Shown piece after piece: positions 56,401-63,849 of a stretch of DNA of 64,000 nt. This stretch comes from Fontisphaera persica (GTDB lineage Bacteria > Verrucomicrobiota > Verrucomicrobiia > Limisphaerales > Fontisphaeraceae), in NCBI RefSeq assembly GCF_024832785.1, contig NZ_CP116615.1:4402001-4466000 (forward strand). Direction: 5' to 3'. Position 1 is the stretch's first letter, and every line of letters starts with the position of its first letter. Position numbers and translations under genes: made by a program. A model generated the notes under the pieces. It did no database searches. It was not told where the DNA came from and saw only the letters and a program-made list of their open reading frames with translations.

Positions 56401-57371
56401 CGCTCGAAGGCAACAGCCCCTTCCAGACCGTCTGGCTCCCCGAGGACGAGCGCGACCAGGTGCTGGCCGAGGTCCGCGCCCGGGCCGACCGGGAAACGCC
56501 GCAGTACACCGGCCCGGTGGTCTTTGAGGGCAATGCGCCGGCCGATGTGCGCGACAATCACGCTTTGAAGGCGCTCCTGGCCCAGCGTCCCACCCAGACC
56601 CCGCCGCTGGTGCGGCTCTGGCTGGGCGCGCCCAATTCCATCAAAGGCCCCACCGAGGTGGTGTTCCAGCGCCGCAGCGGCAACAACCTGCTCATCGTGG
56701 GCCAGCGCGATGAGGCCATTCTCACCCTCGTCACCGTGGGCGCGGTGTCCCTGGCCGCCCATTATCCGCCGGGCGCCGCCCGCTTCTACTTCCTGGACGC
56801 CTCGCCGCCGGAGACACCGCCGCGACAGCTCATCGAGCAATTGTCCGCCATCATCCCCCATCCTTTCACCCTGGCCAAGAGCGGCGACCTGGGCGACCTC
56901 CTGGGCGAGCTGGCGCGGGAGCTGCGCGCGCGTACGGACACCGATGCCGCCCAGGCGCCGGAAATCTTCGTCTTTCTCCACGGCCTGCAAAACTTCAAGA
57001 AGCTGAAGGTGGAGGATGAGTTTGCCTTCTCCATGGACAGCGGCGGCGAGGCCAGCCCCTCGGCGCAGCTCAGCCAGCTCATCACCGAAGGCCCCACCCA
57101 CGGCATTCACCTCATCGTGGCAGTGGACACTTACAACAACGTCAATCGCTTCCTCGGCCGCAAGGCGCTGAGTGAATTTGAAATGCGCGTCCTCTTCCAG
57201 ATGAGCGCCAATGACTCCGCCAGTTTGTGCGATGACCCCGGCGCCAGTCACCTGGGCCTGCATTGCGGCCTATTCTACAATGAACAGGAAGGGTATCTGG
57301 AAAAATTCCGCCCCTACGCCGTGCCCGACCGCTCCTGGTGGGAGCAGGCCGCCCGCGCCCTGCGCGGTTGA
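53487..57371 (+). CDS. FtsK/SpoIIIE-type three-module secretion ATPase
   Basis: This 1294-residue membrane ATPase most resembles EccC/EssC of type VII secretion or large FtsK-like proteins. The GTG start lies inside the previous gene. Residues 1-190 are coiled coil. Two membrane helices follow (about 211-239 and 245-269). A second coiled coil spans 275-400. Module 1 (about 440-690, LFRLLATTPPGKLSFTIIDP, TQIEERLKDLTEHMEKV) lacks a canonical P-loop. Module 2 (about 740-985) is intact: Walker A GKTGSGKST (768-776) and Walker B LLIDE (873-877), plus HVILGSQTLGG. Module 3 (about 1020-1290) has a broken P-loop, GQRDEA (1072-1077). This resembles EccC in three modules, but here only the middle site looks active. 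Protein, not DNA, is the likely substrate. Confidence 0.82.
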   Translation: MSNPLTIPQTLDLLERLKTLVRDCARREEQLLRDERQKRDAIERHHRTAREELETWRAAEESKIRTRAEAQQAALEQRHRQRLERIRRGHRPSKAYALKRIEDHEGRQKVALQKAQMEAARNREQALAQNDATLAAFHEKLGGLRAEFETLEQHALRVMSGYGRFKKMLTGAGLPEEPEPAGDEYPLLEKLEQLRGQVEADLRQFRRRPAAWFYRLLPVWVQGILLVALGAGLPPLLHYFKAGEISWSLTGGVAGALLAGTLVWYFLSRNTATPEARKIAQALERARRWHNAALNKAQARHAAEVERIETALRLANEEINRRWQEATEEAARLREFWPQEIDRKLGRVMEHHEQLSQRRLQGILQQRETALQQLQQEYERRLHDLEQHRAERTARLNAETDALWAALMQDWQAQCEPLLREAQAAAEFARQDTPPWEPPFWEHWTPPETARNRVKFGQLEVDLRLYAEGAPKDPRLPMPGGGHLSLPLWLLYPQQGCLLFETHRTGGAEAIAAINNILFRLLATTPPGKLSFTIIDPVKLGQNFAGIMHLADYEDNLINGRIWTQTTQIEERLKDLTEHMEKVIQMYLRNEYETIAEYNAQAGKIAEKYHFVIIADFPMNFSDAAAKRLLHIASSGARCGVYTLIHWDHRYPATADLAPDVLRKNSVCIQRPGDFFTLARLGPVGVRLQLDPPPPAELATAFLHQVGELSRGANRVEVPFEQVAPAPEEVWALDTAEELRVPIGRSGATKLQFLAIGRGTKQHALVAGKTGSGKSTLFHVIITNLARWASPEQVEFYLVDFKKGVEFKCYAQHRLPHARVVAIESDREFGLSVLQRLDEELRRRGDLFRQAGVQDLAGYRRAGGPEKLPRTLLLIDEFQEFFVEDDRIAQTAAVLLDRIVRQGRAFGIHVILGSQTLGGAYTLARTTMGQMVIRIALQCNEADAYLIMDENNAAPRLLSRPGEGIYNDAAGALEGNSPFQTVWLPEDERDQVLAEVRARADRETPQYTGPVVFEGNAPADVRDNHALKALLAQRPTQTPPLVRLWLGAPNSIKGPTEVVFQRRSGNNLLIVGQRDEAILTLVTVGAVSLAAHYPPGAARFYFLDASPPETPPRQLIEQLSAIIPHPFTLAKSGDLGDLLGELARELRARTDTDAAQAPEIFVFLHGLQNFKKLKVEDEFAFSMDSGGEASPSAQLSQLITEGPTHGIHLIVAVDTYNNVNRFLGRKALSEFEMRVLFQMSANDSASLCDDPGASHLGLHCGLFYNEQEGYLEKFRPYAVPDRSWWEQAARALRG

Positions 57372-57549
57372 ACGGCGCGCAGGATTTCCTCTTGTGGCCA
57401 GTTCACCCTGGCCCATGAGCTGCGCTGGTCTTTCCCCCTTCCGTCCAGGAGCGAGGGAAAGAATCAGCAACAGGCCAGGCTTGCCGTTTTGCGGAAGCAA
57501 CATTTCTTTTGCCGCGCAGGACTTTTTTCGGTACCAGTAGCGGCGTTCC

Positions 57550-59106
57550 ATGACGGTTTTACTTGCGCAAACAGCGGCGGCGCCCGCGCCGGGCTTGTGG
57601 CCTTTGGCGGTGCTGGGGATTTCGGTGGGGTTGATCATTGTGCTGATTACCCGCCTGCGCGTGCATCCCTTTCTGGCGCTCATTGCCGCCGCCATGACCG
57701 CCGGCCTGCTGGCCGAGCGCCTGCCGGGCGCCCGGCCCCGCGGCGCGCCGCCCCCCCTTCCCGCGGCCGCCGCCACCGACGGCGCCCAGCCCGCCAAACC
57801 CCCGCCAAGCCATTGGGTGGCCGCCGTGGAGCTGACCACGCGCGAGTTTGGCAACACCGCAGGGAAAATTGCCATTGTCATTGGCCTGGCCAGCATCATC
57901 GGTATGTGCCTGATGGAAAGCGGCGCGGCTGACAAGGTGGTCCGCCGGTTTCTGGCGGTGTTTGGCGAAAAACACGTCAGTTTCGCCCTGCTGGGCGCGA
58001 CTTATTTCCTCTCCATTCCGATATTCTTCGACACCATGTTCATGCTCATGGTGCCGCTGGCCAAGGCCCTGCGGCTGCGCACGGGGAAGGATTACCTCCT
58101 GTATGTCATGGCCATTTGCAGCGGCGGCATGGTCACGCATTCGCTCACCGTGCCCCATCCGGGGCCGCTGGCGATGGTGGACAACTTGAAGGTGGACGTT
58201 GGCATGTCCATCGTGGTCGGGGTGTTGGTGGGCATTCTGCCGGCCATTGTCGGCTGGTGGGCGGCCCGGTGGATTAATGGTCGCATGGAGGTGCCGCTGC
58301 GCGAAACCCCAGACGCCCCGCTGGCGGAGCTGGAAACCATTGTGGCCAAGCCCGAGTCCGAATTGCCTCCCTTCTGGCTGGCGGTGATGCCGGTGATTCT
58401 GCCCATTGCCCTTATCAGCGGCGCCTCCTTTTTTGAAGTGGCGGGCGGCAGTTTTCCCGCGCTGGTGACCTGGATGGGCGCCGAGCGGTTTGCTCAGATT
58501 CACCAATGGGTGGAATTCATCGGCAACCGCAACGTTGCCCTGGGCATGGGCGCCGTGATTGCGCTGGGCATTCTGGCCTGGCAGCGGGGCTTTGGTTTCC
58601 GGGACATCGAGGAACGCCTCGGCGCGCCCATGCTGACCGCGGGCGTCATCATCCTGATTACCAGCGCCGGTGGCGCGTATGGATTGATGCTCAAAAATGC
58701 CGGTGTGGGCGATGCCGTGAAGGAATTGGTGGCCGGCAAAAATGTGAATCTGATTTTTCTGGCGTGGCTGGTGGCCTGGGTCATCCGGGTGGCCCAAGGC
58801 TCGGCCACTGTGGCGATGTTGACCGCCTCGGCCATGGTGTATCCGATGATGGACCCCGCCACCAATCCGCCGCTGCCCTATCATCCCTTGTATATTTTCT
58901 GCGCCATTGGCTTTGGCGCGCTTTCCACCTCGTGGATGAACGACAGCGGCTTCTGGGTGGTCAGCCGCCTTAGTGGCATGACGGAGACGGAGACGCTGAA
59001 ATCCTGGACCGTGATGTCCACCATCATTGCCATCACGGGGCTGTTATTGACCTGGCTGCTCGCCAAACTGCTGCCCTTTGCCCCGCAAGCCATGGCCGCC
59101 GGTTGA
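57550..59106 (+). CDS. GntP-family gluconate/organic acid:H+ symporter
   Basis: This 518-residue inner-membrane permease has about 12 helices. GntP hallmarks are FGNTAGKIAIVIGLASIIGMCLMESGAADKVVR, FALLGATYFLSIPIFFDTMFMLMVPLAKAL and MVTHSLTVPHPGPLAMVDNL. The tail MIDP-type region reads TASAMVYPMMDP and LSTSWMNDSGFWVVSRLSGM. A loop near residues 60-100 is Pro/Ala-rich and longer than usual. It could import gluconate or other sugar acids, consistent with sugar-acid genes at the left of the window, but nothing nearby confirms it. The 178-bp spacer before it holds no gene. Confidence 0.9.
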   Translation: MTVLLAQTAAAPAPGLWPLAVLGISVGLIIVLITRLRVHPFLALIAAAMTAGLLAERLPGARPRGAPPPLPAAAATDGAQPAKPPPSHWVAAVELTTREFGNTAGKIAIVIGLASIIGMCLMESGAADKVVRRFLAVFGEKHVSFALLGATYFLSIPIFFDTMFMLMVPLAKALRLRTGKDYLLYVMAICSGGMVTHSLTVPHPGPLAMVDNLKVDVGMSIVVGVLVGILPAIVGWWAARWINGRMEVPLRETPDAPLAELETIVAKPESELPPFWLAVMPVILPIALISGASFFEVAGGSFPALVTWMGAERFAQIHQWVEFIGNRNVALGMGAVIALGILAWQRGFGFRDIEERLGAPMLTAGVIILITSAGGAYGLMLKNAGVGDAVKELVAGKNVNLIFLAWLVAWVIRVAQGSATVAMLTASAMVYPMMDPATNPPLPYHPLYIFCAIGFGALSTSWMNDSGFWVVSRLSGMTETETLKSWTVMSTIIAITGLLLTWLLAKLLPFAPQAMAAG

Positions 59107-59126
59107 GCCGGCGCGCCGCAGCTCCC

Positions 59127-59621
59127 ATGAGCTTCTCCCGGAATCGCCTGCTTGCCTGCCTGGGCCTTCTCTTGCTGGCCGGAGTTTTGTTTGCCGCCTG
59201 CCGCACTCCGCCCCGGCCCCTGCCGCTGGTGGATGCCTCCCAGCCCGGCTGGCATACCCAGCGCTTTCCGGCGCTTTGGCGTCCGCCGGGAAAAAATGCG
59301 CCGGAAATTGCCGGAGACTTGTTTTTAACGCAGCACACCGATGGGCGCGCCCTGGTGAACTTCACCAAGCTGCCCTTCCCCAGCGTCACCGCCTGGCGCG
59401 CGCCCGGGGAGTGGCAAATCGAGTTTCAACCCCAACGACGCTGGAGCGCCGGCAAAGGCGCGGCTTCAGCCCGTTTCCTATTGCTTTGGGTGCCGGAAGC
59501 CCTGGCGGGCGCTCCACTGCCGCCGCCCCTCGTGGTGGAAAATCTCTCCGACCCGCCACGGGCTGTGCGTCTGCGCCAGCCACGGACCGGCGAAACACTG
59601 ACCTTGTTCCGGCAGCCATGA
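59127..59621 (+). CDS. lipoprotein partnered with an MMPL exporter
   Basis: This 164-residue protein has a lipoprotein signal (LLACLGLLLLAGVLFAAC, lipobox LFAAC) and then PPRPLPLVDASQPGWHTQRFPALWR. The rest is beta-rich (FTKLPFPSVTAWRAPGEWQIEFQPQRRW). It resembles small outer-membrane-bound lipoproteins such as those in aryl-polyene clusters, but the family is not certain. The stop overlaps the start of the MMPL gene by 4 bases, so the two are coupled. Confidence 0.7.
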   Translation: MSFSRNRLLACLGLLLLAGVLFAACRTPPRPLPLVDASQPGWHTQRFPALWRPPGKNAPEIAGDLFLTQHTDGRALVNFTKLPFPSVTAWRAPGEWQIEFQPQRRWSAGKGAASARFLLLWVPEALAGAPLPPPLVVENLSDPPRAVRLRQPRTGETLTLFRQP

Positions 59622-62011
59622 ACCGCGCCTTTGCCATTGCGGGCGTGCTGATTGCCCTGTTGGCCGTGGCTGGCTGGAGTCGTTTTCAGTGGGACGCCGA
59701 CGTGTTGAACACGCTGCCGCCGCAGGAGCCGTCCGTGCGCGGCCTGCAATTGCATCAGCAATACTTTGCCTCGGCCGATGAACTCATCATCCGGGTGCGC
59801 ACGGCCACGGAGGATGAAACCACCCGCATGGCGCGCGCGCTGGCGGAGTATCTGCGCCAGCACACCTCCCTGGTGGCCAGCGCCTGGTGGCAGCCGCCGC
59901 TGGAGGAGGATGCGTCCGCGGTGGCGGCGCTGGTGGCCGAGGCCTGGCTCCACGCCCCGCCGCCGGAAGTGGAGCGGCTGCGCCACGCGCTAACTCCGGC
60001 TGCTGTCGCCACCACCCTGGCCGCCGCGCGCGAGCGGCTGGCCACCTCGCTGACACCCGCCGAGCTGGGGCGTTTGAGCTACGATCCCCTGGGACTGACG
60101 CGCGTTCTGGACGCCTCCATGCCGCTGTTCAGCGAGGAGGCAGCCGGGGCCAACGGATTTCAGTCCTCCGATGGACGCTCCCGGTTTGTCTGGGTCAAAG
60201 CGCGCGCCCCCTTGAGTGGATACCGTGAATGTCGCGCCTGGCTGGAGCAACTGCGGCTTCTCGTCGGCCATTGGCAGGATTCCCACGGCCCGCCAGCCAG
60301 TCTGGAAATCGGTTACACCGGGCGGCCGGCTTTCATGGCGGAAATTGGGGGCGGCATGGAGCGCGACCTTTCCGGGCCGGCGCTTGGGACGCTGGCTTTG
60401 ATAGGCGCGTTGTTTTTTGGCGCGCACCGCCGCTGGCGGCCGCTGCTATGGCTGCTGGCGCTCCTGCTGCTCAACTTTGCCCTGACCCTCGGCCTTGGCG
60501 CATGGGTGCTCGGCGCCATCAACGTGGTGAACATCGGCTTCGCGGCCATCCTGCTGGGCCTGGCGGCCGACTATGCCATCGTCCTGCTGCAGGAAGCCCG
60601 CGCCCATCCCGGCCTGCCGGTGGGGGACATTCAGCAGCGGGCGCGCCCTGGCATTTACTGGTCGGCCGCCACCACGGCCGGCGCTTTTCTGCTGCTTAAC
60701 TTCAGCGGTCTGCCGGGGCTGGGGCAACTGGGCACGCTGGTGGCCATTGGCATTGGGCTGGCTGCGGTCATGATGACCCACCTGTATCTGTGGCCGTTGG
60801 GACTGCCGGAGGCCAAGGACTCGAAGCCACCTCCCGCCTCGACTTCTGCCCCGCCCCTCGCTGAGCCTGTCCCGCGGTGGCGGCTTTGGAGCACGGTGGG
60901 GTTGGGGGGCGCGTGCGCCGTGCTCCTTGGCCTGCTGGGTTTGCCGACGTTTGAGCGCGCCACGGAGGCCCTGCGCCCCAAACACAGCCAGGCCTACGCG
61001 GTGTGGGATGAATTCAAGCAGGCCACCAGCGCTGGAAAGGAGCCATTGCTGTTGCTGGTGCGCAGCGCTTCCGCGCAGGGGCTGTACGAGGCCGCGTTGG
61101 ACCTCCGACGGCAGGGCGAATCCCTGGCCGCGCAAGGCGCCATCCACAGCCTGCACCTGCCTTTGGAACTGGCTCTGAATGCGCCCTGGCGGATGACCAA
61201 CGCGGGCCATGTGCTCCCGCTGGCCGTGCGCAAGGAAGCCCTGCTTGAGGCTGCCATTCAAGCGGGTTTCACCACCAATGCCATGCAACTGACCCTCCAG
61301 ATTCTGAACCAGTGGGCGAAAGCGGGCGGCTCCGCGACCCCGGCCCTGCCCGAAGCTGCGCGATGGTTGCGGGACCGCTGCTATGTCCATCGCGACGGCC
61401 ATCACGTGTTGCTGGGCGTCCTTCGGCCGGCGGAGGCTGCCAGCCCGGAGGCCTTGCATTTGCGTCCGCCGGCCTCCCTGCCCGTGGAAGTCCATGTCAC
61501 GAATTGGGAATGGATGGGCAGCCGACTGGCCCAAATGGTCCGGCGCGAATTGCCCTGGCTGGTGGGTGCCATTGGCGTTTTGGTTTTGCTCGCGTTGTGG
61601 CTGGCGTTTCGCGCATGGCGCGAGGTGCTCTTGAGCGTGGGCGCGCTGGCCTTCAGTGTGCTTCTGCTTTTGGCGTGGATGCGCGTGGTGGGCTGGCGAT
61701 GGAATCTGATGAATTTAATGGCGCTGCCATTGGTTCTCGGCCTGGGTGTGGATTATTGCCTGCACCTGCTGCTGGGTTTGCGGCGGCACCAAGGCCATTG
61801 GCGGGCCACCCAGGAGGCGGTGGGCCGGGCGTTGCTGCTGGCCGGGGCCACCACCGCCGCCGCCTTTGCCTCGCTGACCTTCTCCTCGAACGCCGGGGTG
61901 GCCAGCCTGGGCCAGCTCACCGCCGCCGGGGTGACGGCCTGTTTGGCCACCGCCCTTCTTCTGCTGCCCGCATGGGAAATTGGGACCCGAAAAAGCAGGG
62001 AGGCGGATTAG
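59618..62011 (+). CDS. MMPL/RND-family exporter
   Basis: This 797-residue membrane protein has two repeats, each with a leading helix, a large periplasmic loop and five more helices. The RND proton-relay-type motifs are GLAADYAIVLLQEARAHPG (first half) and GLGVDYCLHLLLGLRRHQG (second half), each with GxxxDY. FDPDV-like N-terminal text is WDADVLNTLPPQEPSVR. MMPL transporters export lipids, hopanoids or polyketides. The ATGA overlap with the lipoprotein and the next genes' opposite direction suggest a two-gene unit. The cargo is unknown. Confidence 0.88.
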   Translation: MNRAFAIAGVLIALLAVAGWSRFQWDADVLNTLPPQEPSVRGLQLHQQYFASADELIIRVRTATEDETTRMARALAEYLRQHTSLVASAWWQPPLEEDASAVAALVAEAWLHAPPPEVERLRHALTPAAVATTLAAARERLATSLTPAELGRLSYDPLGLTRVLDASMPLFSEEAAGANGFQSSDGRSRFVWVKARAPLSGYRECRAWLEQLRLLVGHWQDSHGPPASLEIGYTGRPAFMAEIGGGMERDLSGPALGTLALIGALFFGAHRRWRPLLWLLALLLLNFALTLGLGAWVLGAINVVNIGFAAILLGLAADYAIVLLQEARAHPGLPVGDIQQRARPGIYWSAATTAGAFLLLNFSGLPGLGQLGTLVAIGIGLAAVMMTHLYLWPLGLPEAKDSKPPPASTSAPPLAEPVPRWRLWSTVGLGGACAVLLGLLGLPTFERATEALRPKHSQAYAVWDEFKQATSAGKEPLLLLVRSASAQGLYEAALDLRRQGESLAAQGAIHSLHLPLELALNAPWRMTNAGHVLPLAVRKEALLEAAIQAGFTTNAMQLTLQILNQWAKAGGSATPALPEAARWLRDRCYVHRDGHHVLLGVLRPAEAASPEALHLRPPASLPVEVHVTNWEWMGSRLAQMVRRELPWLVGAIGVLVLLALWLAFRAWREVLLSVGALAFSVLLLLAWMRVVGWRWNLMNLMALPLVLGLGVDYCLHLLLGLRRHQGHWRATQEAVGRALLLAGATTAAAFASLTFSSNAGVASLGQLTAAGVTACLATALLLLPAWEIGTRKSREAD

Positions 62012-62048
62012 CCTGGCGCAGGAGGGTGTGGGCTGCCGCTGTGGAGCA

Positions 62049-63020
62049 TTATTGGGGGGGAGAGGTGCGGGGGAGGAAGGGGATGCCGGCCTGGGCGCCG
62101 ACTTCTTTGATGTAGCGGGCGGCTTCGGCGTATTCTTCGGCCTTGTTGAGGTGTTCCATCATCAGGGGCGGTTGTTGGGGGAGGGCGGCCAGGCGTTGGA
62201 GGAAGGTGGTGTAGTCGAGGGCGCCTTTGCCGGGGATGACTTCGCGGAAGTGGACGTTCATTTCCACTTCCCAGAATAAATCTTTGGCGTGGCAACTGGC
62301 GATGTGGGGGCCGAGTTTGTCGAAGCATTCGTGGAGCAGGGCGGTGTTGCGATAAAAGCGCTCGGGGGAATTGATGAGGTTGCAGGGGTCGAGGTGGACG
62401 CCAAAGGCCGGGCGGTCCACCGCCTTGAGGAGGCGGAGGTTGCTCTCGACGCTGTCCGGCAGGGACCAGCCCATCATTTCGTAGCAGAATTTCGCGCGGG
62501 TGGGTTTGACGGCATCAATGATTTTACGGGCGTTTTCCACCGCGGCTTCCAAGAAGCGCTCGGAGAGGTTGTCGGGGTGGGGGCCGTACCAGACTTTGGG
62601 ATTGAAGGAGCCGGCGATGTCCACGCAGCAGCGCGCGCCGACGGCCTCGGCCAGGGCGAGGCCTTCGGTGACCAATTCGAGATTCTTTTTCCGTTGTTCG
62701 GGATTTGCATCCATCAGGTTCACCCAGCGGCCAACTTCGGCAATCACCACATCGTGTTTGGCAAAGGCGGCGGTGGTGGCGCGGATGCGGTCGGTGTCGG
62801 TGATTTTAATGTTGGGGCAGTAGGCGGCGCCGTAACCGAGGCGGCGGCATTCTTTGGCCAGTTCTTCGGGGTCATCGGTGCGGATGAAGGTGGGGCCGCC
62901 CAGGCGGACGCCGGGGGCGGGAGCGGGGGCTGCCAGTGCGGACCAACTGCCGGTGGCGGCCAGGGTGCTGAACGCGAGGCTGGTCTTGATGAAATGACGG
63001 CGGGGAAGGGGAGCGTTCAT
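62049..63020 (-). CDS. sugar phosphate isomerase/epimerase-like protein, exported
   Basis: This 323-residue TIM-barrel protein of the xylose isomerase-like (AP endonuclease 2) superfamily begins with a twin-arginine-like signal (LPRRHFIKTSLAFSTLAATGSW). Metal-site text includes VHLDPCNLINS, IASCHAKDLFW and KFCYEMMGWSLPDS, with His/Glu/Asp ligands. In Verrucomicrobiota such exported proteins accompany Gfo/Idh and DUF1080 enzymes for keto-sugar use. It ends with PRTSPPQ. It lies 10 bases after the DUF1080 gene on the same strand and is probably co-transcribed. Confidence 0.82.
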   Translation of the reverse strand: MNAPLPRRHFIKTSLAFSTLAATGSWSALAAPAPAPGVRLGGPTFIRTDDPEELAKECRRLGYGAAYCPNIKITDTDRIRATTAAFAKHDVVIAEVGRWVNLMDANPEQRKKNLELVTEGLALAEAVGARCCVDIAGSFNPKVWYGPHPDNLSERFLEAAVENARKIIDAVKPTRAKFCYEMMGWSLPDSVESNLRLLKAVDRPAFGVHLDPCNLINSPERFYRNTALLHECFDKLGPHIASCHAKDLFWEVEMNVHFREVIPGKGALDYTTFLQRLAALPQQPPLMMEHLNKAEEYAEAARYIKEVGAQAGIPFLPRTSPPQ

Positions 63021-63030
63021 AGGCTTGCCA

Positions 63031-63813
63031 TTAAAAATTGGTGTCGGGCTGGTCGAAGTGCATTTCTTTAATCCAGATGTTGCGGTAGCGCACGTCGTGG
63101 CCTTCGGCCTGGAGTTTGATGCCGCCGGGGGTGTCAGTGATGCCTTTGCCGCCGTCGCGTCCGCCGTCCATGCCGCTGTTGGGGCCGCCCCACACCTGGG
63201 TGATGGGGACGTTGGTGTGCACTTTGAGGCCGTTGAAGTACATGGTCACGAGGGCGTGCTCCACTTTTTTGCCGTCCTTGAAGCGGGCGGCGCGAAACTG
63301 GATGTCGTAGGCGTTCCATTTGCCCACGCCGTTGTAGGCGTGATAGGGGGATTCGCTTTCGTTGATGACCGCGCCCATGCCGTGTTTGGTTTTGTCGCCG
63401 TCCAGGATTTGGATTTCGTAGCGATTTTGGAGGTATACCCCGCTGTTGCCGCCGGGCTGCATCACCAGGAATTCAACGTGCAGGCGGAAATCGCGGAATT
63501 CCTTTTTGGTGACGATGTCGGCCGCGCCGTATTTGCCGCCGGCGGCCGCGGGGTCGGCGGTGGAAACCGCCGTGCCCGAATCCACGGGGTCGGGGACAAT
63601 CTGCCACTTGATGGGCAACTGGGCCGCCAGGCGGGGGCCTTGCCAATAGGTCCATTTTTCGTCCAGCATTTTGCGGGTGCCGTCGAATAAAACTTCCGCG
63701 CCTGGGAGGGGTTTGGCGCCGACGCCCAGGTGCGGGTCCACCGCCGCGTGAAGACCGGCCAGAGCCAGGGAGAAAGCCAGCAGAAGGCCACCGCTGCAAA
63801 GGTGATTTTTCAT
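63031..63813 (-). CDS. DUF1080 (3-keto-disaccharide hydrolase-like) secreted protein
   Basis: This 260-residue protein carries a signal peptide (LLLAFSLALAGLHAA) and a DUF1080 domain. Landmarks are FRDFRLHVEFLVMQPGGNSGVYLQNRYEIQILD, AYNGVGKWNAYDIQFRAARF, and GIKLQAEGHDVRYRNIWIKEM, which closes the beta sandwich. The family includes hydrolases of 3-keto-sugars and carbohydrate binders. It probably works with the downstream isomerase-like protein. It is not a recent copy of the DUF1080 gene at 19.1 kb; the sequences differ. Confidence 0.88.
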   Translation of the reverse strand: MKNHLCSGGLLLAFSLALAGLHAAVDPHLGVGAKPLPGAEVLFDGTRKMLDEKWTYWQGPRLAAQLPIKWQIVPDPVDSGTAVSTADPAAAGGKYGAADIVTKKEFRDFRLHVEFLVMQPGGNSGVYLQNRYEIQILDGDKTKHGMGAVINESESPYHAYNGVGKWNAYDIQFRAARFKDGKKVEHALVTMYFNGLKVHTNVPITQVWGGPNSGMDGGRDGGKGITDTPGGIKLQAEGHDVRYRNIWIKEMHFDQPDTNF

Positions 63814-63849
63814 GGCCCCAAGTTTGCCACGGCAAAGCCGCGCTGTCCA

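Noticed and set aside
53331-57263. A long minus-strand open frame opposite the FtsK-type ATPase
   Set aside because: Low-complexity product without motifs; the plus frame has Walker A and B motifs and coupled upstream genes.
57372-57549. Replication origin in the spacer before the GntP gene
   Set aside because: Composition switches near here, but no DnaA boxes, AT-rich unwinding element or dnaA/dnaN genes are present in the spacer.
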